64,000 nucleotides of DNA from Lewinellaceae bacterium (lineage in GTDB: Bacteria > Bacteroidota > Bacteroidia > Chitinophagales > Saprospiraceae), in contig JACJYA010000005.1 of assembly GCA_020636315.1 (NCBI GenBank), positions 356,193-420,192 on the forward strand, written 5' to 3'. The first letter of the stretch is position 1. Each line of letters starts with the position of its first letter. Shown piece by piece: positions 54,201 to 63,110 of this stretch. Under the pieces are notes generated by a model. That model ran no database searches. It saw only the letters and a program-made list of their open reading frames with translations, and had not been told where the DNA came from. The position numbers and the translations under genes were made by a program.

Positions 54201-57200
54201 GTAGTCGATGGGCCGTCCCAAGAAGTAATAGATTGGGTGCCTCCGGACAGCCTGCTTGGTTCTCCTGATAGTTTGAGGCTCGCCAGGATCGGCACTTGTT
54301 TTTCTCCTGATTCTACTATCTTTAATGCCATCAGGTTTTACATTGAACCGTTTGGCGCCGGTAATTTTGGGAGGTTAGACCTTGCCATTGATAATATCGA
54401 AATTGTCGAGGATAATTTCTATGCTGGTGATGATAAAACGGTCTCCTGTGGTAATCAGGTACTGCTTGGAGGGCAATTTTGCATGGCCTCAGATGTTGAA
54501 GTTACTTACCAATGGATGGTTGATGGCCAAATTATTGCAGAGTATGAAGTTTTAAATGGAGACATTACCATAAATATGGGAAATATCGACACTGCCACGC
54601 ATGAGTTGATATTGTTTCCTACAGCATCTGACACCTTTACATTATACAGGCAGTTTACAGATTTAGGAGGGTTGCCGCCAAGTTTTATTCCCTGCAATTC
54701 AACGGACACGGTTGCAATAACAGTATTGCAAGGGATACCTACAGCTGATTTTAGCTATCTGGCCGACGAATCCGATTGTTCTGTATCTTTTGAAAGCCTG
54801 CAACAAGGAACGCATTCGTGGGATTTTGGCGATGGAGAAACGGACACAACCTCAATGCCAGTTCATAACTATGATGTAGAAAACATTGATACATTTTTAG
54901 TCATTCACACACTAGCCAATGATTGTGGCACCAACTCAGATACTGCCCAAATTATCATCGATTGTTGCGATTCTCCCACTCTCACCATCAACTCCACCCA
55001 CGACGGCTGCGGCAATGTCGATTTTAGTGTTACGGCAACCGGAAACAACCCCACCTTGGTGGCATACAATTGGGACTTTGGTGACGGCGCTACCGATACT
55101 TCAGCTACCCCCGGCCACACCTACGCAGGAGAGGGCACTTATATTGTGAGCCTGACAGCTACCAACGACTGTGGAGAGCAAGCCAGCGCCACAGACACCC
55201 TGATCATTGATTTTCCTGATGCACCGGACGCCACCTTCACCATCAGCATCGATACGTGCAGCCGGACGGCGAACTTCACCGCTGCCCCCGGCCAGGAAGC
55301 CAATTACCACCGCTGGGAATTCGGCGACGCGGCCAACAACACGGCCGATGGGCCAGGGCTGACTGCCGCTTCATTCACCTATCCGGCTGCCGGAACCTAC
55401 ACCGCCGGCCACACCGTCGATGAGCTCACCTGCGGAGAAAGCGATTTTGCATCCGTCAACTTCACCATACCCTCCCTGCCGCCTTTGGGCAACCCCACCC
55501 AGGTATTCGCCACCCACCTGGAGTGCGGCGAGGTAGAATTCCAGCTGCGCGACTCCCTGGGCGGCACGCTGTTTTTCGGAGACGGCAGCTCCGCAATTGC
55601 CGATACGGCCTACATCTACCATACCTACACTTCATTAGTAGATTATATGGCAACCTACATCCTGGACAACGGCTGCGAGCAGGACAGCTTCAGCTTCACC
55701 GTGCCCCTGGCCCAGTATGCCCCGCAGGCGGAAGCTGTTTTGAATGGCGCGTTCTGCCTGGGTGTTGTTGTGGCCGCGGCGGACACGCTTGCCGGCAACA
55801 GCTATCAATGGCAGTTTGGCGCCGCCGGCACGGCTGCCGGAGGGCAAGCTACCTATACTTTCGACAGCGCCGGCTTGTACGATGTCATCCTGACGGTGTC
55901 GGATACCTGCGGCAATAGTGCGGCGGATACCTTGCAGGTGGAAGTGGAAGAGTGTGACACCACCGCCCTGCTGTGCGGTTGCCCGGCCGGCTATGAGATC
56001 CTGGGAGGAGATGGAGATACCGTAAGGCTGAGCACTTTGCTGGCCCTGGGAATATTGCCTCCGGCAGTGCTTTTCAATTCCTGCCTGGCGGTAGCTCCGG
56101 GAGTAACCCTGTGGGCAGATACGGACTATGATATCGCCGGCGGAGAGGTTTATATGCACCCCGGCTCGGAAATACTGGTTCGCCCCGATGGCCCGGAAAT
56201 TACTTTTGCCGTCAGTGGGATGGAGCAAACCACAGGCATTCAGGGCTGCGGGCAGATGTGGAAAGGCATACGGGTGGAAGACTCCCGCCTGGTGCTCAAA
56301 GGCGCGCGGGTAGCCGATGCCCGGTATGCTGTGCATGCCCGAAACAAGGCAAAAGTGTTGGTGGACGCCTCTTATTTCAACCGCAATTTTGCCAGCCTGT
56401 ATTTCAACGGCTCGGGAAGCGAAAGCTTCTCCCTGGAAGCTTTCCTGGCCACCGAAGTGCTGGGGTATCAACCCTTACTGCCACCCTTTGCCGGCCAGTC
56501 GCCGGCGCCGGGGGGGCGGCCATACGCGGGCATAGAAATACATAATGACCCGAGTTTGAAAAGCATCGGAAGTACCGGCGGAGCCGCCAACAGGTTTGAT
56601 GGGCTTCGCAACGGTATCCTTACAGAGAATACGCCGCTGGCTGTACACAATAGTTCCTTTACAGACATCGTAGAAGCTACATCTGAACCCTATCCACTTT
56701 CCGGTTTTGGCATCCGCCACTCGGGCGGCGCAGCGCACCCCCTGCTGCAAAGAGGTTCAGGCAACAGCCCCTCATCGGCAGTTTCGTTCAGGAACTGTGC
56801 ACAGGCCATCCGGGTAGAAGGCACAACGGCCGATATTGCCGGCAATTATATGGTAGAATGCAAAAACGGCGTGCGGGTGCAGCTGGCGCAAAACCGGAAT
56901 GTCCAGGTGCATGACAACCTTATGGATGTCAGCACTATCGGTATCGAATTGTTGCAAAACGCCCCGCTGGAAGCGCTGGAAGTTGAAGGTAACACGATCA
57001 CTACCCAAAGGCGGGGCATTGCGGTGGGAGAAACCGGCATCGCCTTTGCCGATGCTACCGTGCGCTTTAATACCGTAACGCTTCAGGGCAAGGGCTACGG
57101 CATCCGCCTAAATGCTGTGAACAACCTGGATGCCACCAATAATGAGATTTTCCTGGATCAAGCCGTACAGCCAGCCGAGGGCATACAGGTGAGCGGTGCT

Positions 57201-58688
57201 ACAAGCTGCCTGGTTAAGGAAAACAAAGTGTCTGGCTCCGGTGGCAGCAACCTGGGCATTACTGGCCTTAAAGTATGGGACAGCGATCATACCATTTTCG
57301 ACTGCAACACCTTCACCGAACTGGGAACGGGCGCAGAGTTCCGGGGCTCCTGTATCGGCAGTACCGTAAGCACCAATACCTTCGATCCAGGTACGGCGGG
57401 CATGGGCCGCGGCCTGGTATATAACCCCAACCTGAACATCGGTGTGCAAAGCCATGAGGGGAATTTGTGGGAGGTGAATGGCGGGCTGCCGAATGAAGGG
57501 TATGGGGTGGCAGGCGCCGTAAATTTCACCTCTGATTTCAATACACTTGCTGCCAATAGCTTCGAGGTAAGTGACGAAAATCCGCCCATTCAGCCTTCTT
57601 CCTTTGCGTTTCCGAATCTTGGAGGGATTCCGCTTCAAATTCTAATCGATTTCTGGTTCCCTTTTGATGACAATGGAGAAGCAGCAATTTGCATTCCCGG
57701 CGGCGTAGTAGAACCAGGCGGCCCCAAAGATATCCATCGCCAGGCAGCACGCGGCGAATTACAGGACAGCCTTTATGGAGAAGCCCTGCTTTGGGCGGCC
57801 CAGCTTCAATTGTACAAACAGTTAAGCGAAGCCATCGAATGGCCTTCAGATGAAGTGCTGGACAGCTTTTACCTTGCTAATGCCAATACAGCGATCGGAA
57901 AATACTATCTTTTAGAAAAGGCGAAAGAAGCATTGTTTCATTACGATTCCCTGCAAGGCGCAACCCTGAATGGCTGGGAAGCTCAATTGCAAGAGTTGAT
58001 AGGCTATGTCCTCGAAAAAGACAGCCTAATTGCTGCCGGAGTACTTGGTTTAGAAGCCAGCCGGGACAGCCTCTTAGATGAAGCAAGCACCTTGTGCCTT
58101 TCTCTGGACTCTTTGGAAAGCGTATTGCTGCAAAGCCAGGTGGTCATGGCTCAGCAGGCTTTAACTGATAATGCTGCTTTGACGGACACGGCTGTTTATC
58201 AAAAAAATGAAAAGGCGTTGAATACTGCATTTCTGAATACCCTTGCTCAGGGGAGTAGTACTTTCAGCCTACAGGATCAAGAAAGCCTTTTGTCAATAGC
58301 TTCCCAATGCCCCCTTTCTGACGGGCGGGCGGTGTATTATGCCCGAAGCTTGTATCAACTGATAACGGATAAAGATTTTGATGATAATTGTGAAGAAGGG
58401 CAAGCTTTGCGTGGGCACGTTATTCCTGAGGCTGTTGCACAACAAGAGCTTGAGGGCGGTATCCGCGTATTTCCCAACCCCGCTTCCAGCGAGTTATTTG
58501 TGGAAGGTTACTGTGGCCGTATAGAACTGATCAATCGCGTTGGGCAGGCTGTGTTGGAACGCAGGCTGTCCCTGGAAGAAAGCCTGCATATCATTGAGTT
58601 GCCCCAGCTACCCGATGGCCTGTACTTCCTGAAAATCTACCGGAATGGGACCCTTATTTCCTTACACAAGCTGGTAATCCTGAATTAA
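51249..58688 (+). CDS. Giant T9SS-sorted surface protein with HExxH, PKD repeats and beta-helix
   Basis: 2479 codons from the first in-frame ATG, but the true N-terminus is probably the signal peptide at 51050 in another frame. Residues ~60-215 form a DUF1349/LamG-like sandwich (SASTSYDGNNW-type core: TASTSYDGNNWITVYA). Residues ~430-720 hold a zincin-like motif HEALH (His551, Glu552, His555), so it may be a metalloprotease. PKD-type domains follow (WDFGDG at ~1192 and ~1275, and more to ~1580). Residues ~1645-2050 are a right-handed parallel beta-helix rich in short Asn/Gly turns, then a helical D/S/L-rich region, ~2160-2385. A T9SS C-terminal sorting domain begins IRVFPNPASSELF (~2404). It would be secreted through the outer membrane and anchored. 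A hairpin at 58702-58744 follows. Confidence 0.85.
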   Translation: MLNSGISTSIEPVHPPFGPVVGAVFLPGNCRIWQGAPLGSSAGSAVFDTCSSGAVSITEQQPLSSYVTDDYFLVLAEMCGDGEVITEINAAPSNGGWAGLELREDTTSSARKFGLRTQTGAFVQVFRRDTPGQAAAAYSFVKPTHKWLKINRYGSYFTASTSYDGNNWITVYATALSLANCIKAGVYTQSAYAGTPSSALFNQVSISDSSPVTEVNFADSTLTASPGDSIQICVEVANSCECAPASVDVALTSSSSPHLAGYTTQNLAFTDSSTQQCFTIVLADTAATASYTFSLQNVSGGNNGQVGSVPNLSLSVVDSSMASDFFCGIIPPIGYDFFTEAKVHDRFGNIYDFAQIKIPISNYNPSSRLVNNGPIPPGFENCSCQDLGINTGNFNLWFEDCDLETGTGFDDPVVGQDRRRVMCTVFEYLSATILPNPSQCSDSIPIVNVKVQPSDAITNNGYYGSNLPAMPSSRGAAASACYFDNIGIVHGDPWIIINSGAYPPHTAIDEYHGLMRVNFSEGSNIDWHLGLAAGPNDPMNPRTDLYSVCLHEALHMLDFASSFNVGNNNLNDNSYLEGGYFAFDRFMRLVDDFGAPLSNSEPVIINDPGPSLFWHFNPSINVPNDFTVGCNDPNTGPDLVFEGANGNYPLLFGNAFVSGVSFSHLATVCDGAAIAPLVMQTNWGANDTRRTIMPPEEDILTQIGYSLNGIDSCSVGGVSNIGPPCTDSIYRIGLCTPGVIYIPIDDLIEDGPNADSIAFIHLLNPIAGDGEVIDSNGILYFRFIPSRLGRVEFIYVPVGCNGQWGNNTRLFIEVFADDSCAGFCPSPVSCNEGYFDGLICTEYHSCGTLLSKNACNLICNPEICATAYRAQFVNNLIWPLTNSNIDQTFIDIPGWYVSHSTPDFIPDDSVFPGSGYLRMFTSSGVTADYSEGVFSFVDFSPENNYFLTLYAGVAPVFETTLDDTTSLIINLVNSNQIIYDPITPVVDGPSQEVIDWVPPDSLLGSPDSLRLARIGTCFSPDSTIFNAIRFYIEPFGAGNFGRLDLAIDNIEIVEDNFYAGDDKTVSCGNQVLLGGQFCMASDVEVTYQWMVDGQIIAEYEVLNGDITINMGNIDTATHELILFPTASDTFTLYRQFTDLGGLPPSFIPCNSTDTVAITVLQGIPTADFSYLADESDCSVSFESLQQGTHSWDFGDGETDTTSMPVHNYDVENIDTFLVIHTLANDCGTNSDTAQIIIDCCDSPTLTINSTHDGCGNVDFSVTATGNNPTLVAYNWDFGDGATDTSATPGHTYAGEGTYIVSLTATNDCGEQASATDTLIIDFPDAPDATFTISIDTCSRTANFTAAPGQEANYHRWEFGDAANNTADGPGLTAASFTYPAAGTYTAGHTVDELTCGESDFASVNFTIPSLPPLGNPTQVFATHLECGEVEFQLRDSLGGTLFFGDGSSAIADTAYIYHTYTSLVDYMATYILDNGCEQDSFSFTVPLAQYAPQAEAVLNGAFCLGVVVAAADTLAGNSYQWQFGAAGTAAGGQATYTFDSAGLYDVILTVSDTCGNSAADTLQVEVEECDTTALLCGCPAGYEILGGDGDTVRLSTLLALGILPPAVLFNSCLAVAPGVTLWADTDYDIAGGEVYMHPGSEILVRPDGPEITFAVSGMEQTTGIQGCGQMWKGIRVEDSRLVLKGARVADARYAVHARNKAKVLVDASYFNRNFASLYFNGSGSESFSLEAFLATEVLGYQPLLPPFAGQSPAPGGRPYAGIEIHNDPSLKSIGSTGGAANRFDGLRNGILTENTPLAVHNSSFTDIVEATSEPYPLSGFGIRHSGGAAHPLLQRGSGNSPSSAVSFRNCAQAIRVEGTTADIAGNYMVECKNGVRVQLAQNRNVQVHDNLMDVSTIGIELLQNAPLEALEVEGNTITTQRRGIAVGETGIAFADATVRFNTVTLQGKGYGIRLNAVNNLDATNNEIFLDQAVQPAEGIQVSGATSCLVKENKVSGSGGSNLGITGLKVWDSDHTIFDCNTFTELGTGAEFRGSCIGSTVSTNTFDPGTAGMGRGLVYNPNLNIGVQSHEGNLWEVNGGLPNEGYGVAGAVNFTSDFNTLAANSFEVSDENPPIQPSSFAFPNLGGIPLQILIDFWFPFDDNGEAAICIPGGVVEPGGPKDIHRQAARGELQDSLYGEALLWAAQLQLYKQLSEAIEWPSDEVLDSFYLANANTAIGKYYLLEKAKEALFHYDSLQGATLNGWEAQLQELIGYVLEKDSLIAAGVLGLEASRDSLLDEASTLCLSLDSLESVLLQSQVVMAQQALTDNAALTDTAVYQKNEKALNTAFLNTLAQGSSTFSLQDQESLLSIASQCPLSDGRAVYYARSLYQLITDKDFDDNCEEGQALRGHVIPEAVAQQELEGGIRVFPNPASSELFVEGYCGRIELINRVGQAVLERRLSLEESLHIIELPQLPDGLYFLKIYRNGTLISLHKLVILN

Positions 58689-58701
58689 CTTTTTGTTCAC
58701 C

Positions 58702-58744
58702 AGGTGGCCATAAAGCGGATATATATCCGCTCTATGGCCGCCTT
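58702..58744 (+). terminator. Near-perfect hairpin after giant surface gene
   Basis: GGTGGCCATA...GCGGATATATATCCGC...TATGGCCGCC: about 20 bp of almost perfect inverted symmetry, with the centre ATAT. The hairpin lies in the 70-bp gap before the companion gene and may terminate or stabilise the transcript. The T-run after it is poor (CCTTTGCTTTTC). Confidence 0.65.
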
Positions 58745-58757
58745 TGCTTTTCAACTT

Positions 58758-60545
58758 ATGAAAAACATATATGCAACAATATGCTTTCTTACCTTCTTTA
58801 TTTGTACGCATGCGCAAGAAGCTTTCCAAAGAGAAAAACGGGATTATATCTGGCTGGTGGGAAGTTCTCCAATAGTGAATGGAGGGTACGACATAACGAA
58901 ATTAGATTTTAATTCTTTTCCTCCTTCAGTAAGTGGGATAGATGCAAATATAGAATTCTGGAAGACCAACTCGAATGTAAGCGATTCAAATGGAAATTTA
59001 TTATTCTATTCGAATGGAATTGAAATAAGGAATTTTTTAAATGATACTTTAACAAAAGGATTAAGCCCCACCCAATTGACTGAAGGCTTAGGTGACAATG
59101 GAAACCTGATATTACAGGGTGCAATATCACTACCTCTTCCTTCCACTACTTTTCAGTACTATCTTTTTCATTGTGATCTAGATTGGATGCCTGGGGGAGG
59201 AGTTTGGACTCAAAATATTTATTATACAAAAGTTGATATGAGTGCAAATAACAGCCAAGGACAAGTCATAGAAAAAAACGTGCCACTCATACAGGATACC
59301 CTCGAAACAGGAAGCCTCACCGCCGCCCGGCATGCCAATGGGCGGGATTGGTGGCTGCTCGCCCCTGAGGCCAATACCAACCAGTATTACACCCTGTTGT
59401 TCGGGCCACAAGGCGTAGAGGAAATTTCTATTCAGGCACTCGGAGGGCCGGTTATGGACGGCGGCGGAAGCGCCGTTTTTTCTCCTGATGGTATCCGATA
59501 TGCCCGTTTAACTATTGTTTACGCCGGTGGAGAAGCGGACCACTGCTTGAATATTTACGATTTCGACCGGTGTAATGGGCAATTATCAAACCCTATAGAA
59601 ATCGTTTTTCAGGGTGCTGCCGCCGGCGGAGAGGGCATAGCCATTTCCGAAAACAGCCGTTTTCTATATGTAGTCGGTTTTCTAGATATCTGGCAGTTCG
59701 ACCTTTGGGCGGATGACATTGCTGCATCGAGAACTTTGGTGGCAGCAAATGACGGGTTTGTATCTTCTGCTAATACTACTACTCCTTTCCATGCCGCTCA
59801 ACTTGCCCCAGATGGTAAGGTTTATGTCAATTGCTCCTCCAACGCCAATTACTTCCACATCATTCAAAACCCCAATCAAAAGGGCTTGGATTGTAACGTC
59901 CAACAGCATATATTGGAAATCCCCACGCTAAACTACCAAAGCATCCCCAACTTCCCCTACTACGGCCTTGGCCCTTTAGATGGCAGTTCCTGCGATACCT
60001 TAGGCATTGACAACCCTTCCCCTCAGGCTGCCTTCAGCTATGTCATTGAAGACAGTATTGCTTTTCAGGTAGCTTTTTACGATGGTACGCTTTTCAGCCC
60101 CGAGAGCTGGTTTTGGGAATTTGGAGACGGGCAGAGTAGTACAGAGCGGTTTCCCATCCACACGTATGCTGCGCCGGGCGCGTATGAGGTGTGTTTGACG
60201 GCGAGTAACCAGACGGGGAGTGATATGTTTTGCGATACGGTGCGGTTTGTTGTTAGTGGTTTGTTGCCGGTTGTTGGTTCGGGGGCGGAAGTTCGGGTGT
60301 TTCCCAACCCGGCTTCCGGTGTGGTTACGTTGTCTGCTCAGGGGCTGCCGGCAGGAGTGCGGGCGGCCAGGTTTGTCCTTTATGACGCCTTGGGCCAGGA
60401 GGCCCTGCGGCAAAACGTCCCTGTAAAAGGCGATAGTGTTCTACATCAGCTAGATTTGACACATTTGCCGGCGGGGGTGTATTTTTGGGAGTTGAGGGCG
60501 GCTTCCGGTGAGGGGCTGGGAGTGGGGAGGGTGGTTAAAAGGTGA
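58758..60545 (+). CDS. T9SS-sorted beta-propeller/PKD companion protein 1
   Basis: 595 aa from the ATG at 58758. Signal peptide (IYATICFLTFFICTHAQ), then a repetitive beta-rich region likely to be a propeller (residues ~20-430: SPDGIRYARLTIVYAGG, IYDFDRCNGQLSNP, APDGKVYVNC), a PKD domain at ~430-505 (WFWEFGDGQSST) and a T9SS sorting domain starting EVRVFPNPASG (~512). The N-terminal mark QEAFQREKRD and RHANGRDWW recur in the partner at 63111. It probably sits on the surface together with the giant protein encoded just upstream. Confidence 0.82.
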   Translation: MKNIYATICFLTFFICTHAQEAFQREKRDYIWLVGSSPIVNGGYDITKLDFNSFPPSVSGIDANIEFWKTNSNVSDSNGNLLFYSNGIEIRNFLNDTLTKGLSPTQLTEGLGDNGNLILQGAISLPLPSTTFQYYLFHCDLDWMPGGGVWTQNIYYTKVDMSANNSQGQVIEKNVPLIQDTLETGSLTAARHANGRDWWLLAPEANTNQYYTLLFGPQGVEEISIQALGGPVMDGGGSAVFSPDGIRYARLTIVYAGGEADHCLNIYDFDRCNGQLSNPIEIVFQGAAAGGEGIAISENSRFLYVVGFLDIWQFDLWADDIAASRTLVAANDGFVSSANTTTPFHAAQLAPDGKVYVNCSSNANYFHIIQNPNQKGLDCNVQQHILEIPTLNYQSIPNFPYYGLGPLDGSSCDTLGIDNPSPQAAFSYVIEDSIAFQVAFYDGTLFSPESWFWEFGDGQSSTERFPIHTYAAPGAYEVCLTASNQTGSDMFCDTVRFVVSGLLPVVGSGAEVRVFPNPASGVVTLSAQGLPAGVRAARFVLYDALGQEALRQNVPVKGDSVLHQLDLTHLPAGVYFWELRAASGEGLGVGRVVKR

Positions 60546-60669
60546 TTTCTGAAACCTTCTTGGGTGGCAATTTATTCCATTTCCCCGTCTTCGCTTAGGC
60601 TCAGCCGGGTAAAATTCCATCAGTCGCTACGCTCGTGTTCCATTGCCGCGCAAGTTATAAGACAGAATT

Positions 60670-63054
60670 ATGAAAGGTCAGAGTAATACAATGAATCGCC
60701 CGTTAGGGTGGCCAGATTGCCGGGTGGCAATTTTCCCCAAGGGTTCCTTTGGAGCGTGCCTGCTCTTTGGCGTCTTCTTCAGCGGGCCGGGTAATGAGAG
60801 CTTCAACCTGGCCTTCGTGGGCAATGCAGTCCTGGGCGACACTTTACTGCCGCCCTTTGCCGGGCAGTCGCCGGCGCCGGGAGCTAAACCTTATGCCGGT
60901 ATAGAAATACACAATGACCCCGGCCTGAAAAGTGTCGGCAGCACCGGGGGGGGCGCCAATACGTTCAAAGAGCTTCGCAATGGCATTCTGGTAAAAAACA
61001 CCAACCTTTTTGTCGAAAACTCTGCTTTCACAGATATTCTTGCCGATGAGAATGAGCCTTATACGCTGACAGGCTTCGCCATCCGGGCGGAAGGCACGGG
61101 CCTGGAGCAACTGATCCAGAAAGGGCTGGGGGCAGGAGGCTCCAGCACCTCTTCATTCGACAACTGTACCCATACCGTCTGGGCAAGCCGCATGATGGTG
61201 GATGTATCCGCCAACCGCATGTTGAATGTACAGGACGGCCCATACATTGAACTTGCTCAGGACGCCGACATTTTTATCCGCAATAACAACATCACCTGCA
61301 CACGGCTGGGAGTAGGTTTACAGAATAACGCGCCGGCAGCGAAGGTAAGCGTTGCCGATAATACGATCACCGTCAATGGCAGCCTGTTGCCGATAATCAA
61401 TATAGCTACCGGCAACGGGATATTGGTGAATGACGACGATGAGGTGCCATTCGAGGATGCTGTAATAAGGGCAAATACCATCACCCTCAACCCTGGTTTC
61501 GGCGGCATAATGCTGAATGGCACCAATTCTTTGACGGTGGAGAACAACCCGGAAATAAGGCTGGGGCATTCGAGGGCTTTGTTCGGCATTCTGGTAAACG
61601 GCGCCCAACAAGACACCATCCGCGAAAATACGGTGGAGGGCTTCAGCAGCGCCCATGCCAACGGCATACTGGCTATCGGGGCCAGAAGCTCTGTATTTGC
61701 CTGCAATACGGTTAAGGACATGAACTATGGTATGGAACTGCGCGATGAATGTACAGGTACGGATATTAATACTAATATTTTCGAGCCGCCGCTGGGGGTG
61801 GGGTTATTATATGCTAATGGAGGAATTACTGGCCAGCAAGAGCGGCGTGGAAATCAATGGTTTGGTAATGCCAATAGCTATTCAAGTGGGTTTGCAGCAA
61901 TTCACAATGGTAATCAGTCTGATGCACAGGAAAGCCAGTATACAATTCATACTTCTCAACAACCCTTTTTCCCTCCTTCATTTTCATCTGCCTTCACTGA
62001 ATGGTTTGCTATCGAACAAGGAGATTTCGAAGAGTGTGCGTTACCGGGGATAGAAGTAGAGCCAGAAGAAATTTCGGGCATTGAGATCAAAATTGCTGAG
62101 GGAGATACGATAGTAAACGCCTATCCGGAGGCAGTGGTTTGGGATGCCCGCAGAGGCCTTTACAGCAAACTGGCCAGGGATACCAGCCTATTGTCTTTGG
62201 ATACCAGCTTGCAGGCTTTTTATGTGGATGAAACCAGCCATTTGCTCCAGGGTTTCTTTGAAATTGAGGATGGCAAAGCAGGCTTGTGTTACCTGAACGC
62301 CGATGAACGCGGACAGGTGGTGGCGCTGTTGCGTTCCGTGAAGAAAGTATTCTTCGAGATCAGCAGGGTTGACAGCTTGTACAACCTGGCCCCAAGCCAG
62401 GAGCTGCTGGATCAAAGAGGCGGCTTGTTGTCCACAGCAGACAGCCTGCTCACCCTTGCCGTTCCTCTGGACAGCCTGATAAGGGCCAACCGAAATGCCC
62501 GGGCAGACACTCTTGTAACTGCTAATGCTTCGCTTAGTACGCTGGCTTCTTATGAAAAGGACGAACAGGCTGTCAATGACATCTATCTGCGAACCATTGC
62601 TAGGAGAGATTGCGGTTTCGACAGCCTGCAGCAGGAACAACTGCAATTGATCGCCGAACAATGCCCCAGTGATGGGGGGCGGACGGTATTCAGGGCGCGT
62701 GGCCTGTACCATCTGCTCCATCCGGAAGAAGTGTTCTATGATGAATATTTATGCCAAAGTGAACAACGAACAGGTATTTTGACAGGCGAACAACCGCAGA
62801 GAAAAGAGGCGCTGTTTATCGTTTTCCCAAATCCGGGTAGTGATTTCTTAACGATAAGGTATGAAGGTGTTTTCAATGGCCACACCATATCCCTTTTCAG
62901 TACGGCCGGCCAGGAAATTCTGAGACAAAAACTGCCTGACGGCGCAACCGGCTTTAATCTTTACCTGCCTGACATGAAACCAGGGATCTATTTTTTAAGG
63001 ATACAAGAAGGAAAGCTTGATGCCTGGAACACAAAGGTAGTAATCGTTGATTGA
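60670..63054 (+). CDS. 5'-truncated paralogue of the giant surface protein
   Basis: 794 codons from ATG 60670. From ~60776 onwards it aligns with the beta-helix and C-terminal part of the giant gene: LLPPFAGQSPAPG, PYAGIEIHNDP, LKSVGSTGG and ELRNGILVKNTN match LLPPFAGQSPAPG, PYAGIEIHNDP, LKSIGSTGG and GLRNGILTENT, and the DNA is alike too. It has the helical D/S/L region and a T9SS domain (FIVFPNPGSDF, ~716), but no signal peptide, HExxH or PKD domains, and the first ~35 codons are unrelated. It cannot be exported as it stands. It could be a decayed copy or a silent cassette for recombination with the upstream gene. Confidence 0.75.
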   Translation: MKGQSNTMNRPLGWPDCRVAIFPKGSFGACLLFGVFFSGPGNESFNLAFVGNAVLGDTLLPPFAGQSPAPGAKPYAGIEIHNDPGLKSVGSTGGGANTFKELRNGILVKNTNLFVENSAFTDILADENEPYTLTGFAIRAEGTGLEQLIQKGLGAGGSSTSSFDNCTHTVWASRMMVDVSANRMLNVQDGPYIELAQDADIFIRNNNITCTRLGVGLQNNAPAAKVSVADNTITVNGSLLPIINIATGNGILVNDDDEVPFEDAVIRANTITLNPGFGGIMLNGTNSLTVENNPEIRLGHSRALFGILVNGAQQDTIRENTVEGFSSAHANGILAIGARSSVFACNTVKDMNYGMELRDECTGTDINTNIFEPPLGVGLLYANGGITGQQERRGNQWFGNANSYSSGFAAIHNGNQSDAQESQYTIHTSQQPFFPPSFSSAFTEWFAIEQGDFEECALPGIEVEPEEISGIEIKIAEGDTIVNAYPEAVVWDARRGLYSKLARDTSLLSLDTSLQAFYVDETSHLLQGFFEIEDGKAGLCYLNADERGQVVALLRSVKKVFFEISRVDSLYNLAPSQELLDQRGGLLSTADSLLTLAVPLDSLIRANRNARADTLVTANASLSTLASYEKDEQAVNDIYLRTIARRDCGFDSLQQEQLQLIAEQCPSDGGRTVFRARGLYHLLHPEEVFYDEYLCQSEQRTGILTGEQPQRKEALFIVFPNPGSDFLTIRYEGVFNGHTISLFSTAGQEILRQKLPDGATGFNLYLPDMKPGIYFLRIQEGKLDAWNTKVVIVD

Positions 63055-63065
63055 CAGATCTTATA

Positions 63066-63096
63066 CCGGGAGAGTGCTATTCTGCGACTCTCCCGG
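63066..63096. repeat. 10-bp hairpin before companion gene 2
   Basis: CCGGGAGAGT (63066-63075) pairs with ACTCTCCCGG (63087-63096), followed by six A residues. It lies between the truncated paralogue and companion 2, so it may terminate or protect the transcript. No T-run on the plus strand. Confidence 0.6.
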
Positions 63097-63110
63097 AAAA
63101 AATTAAGGCT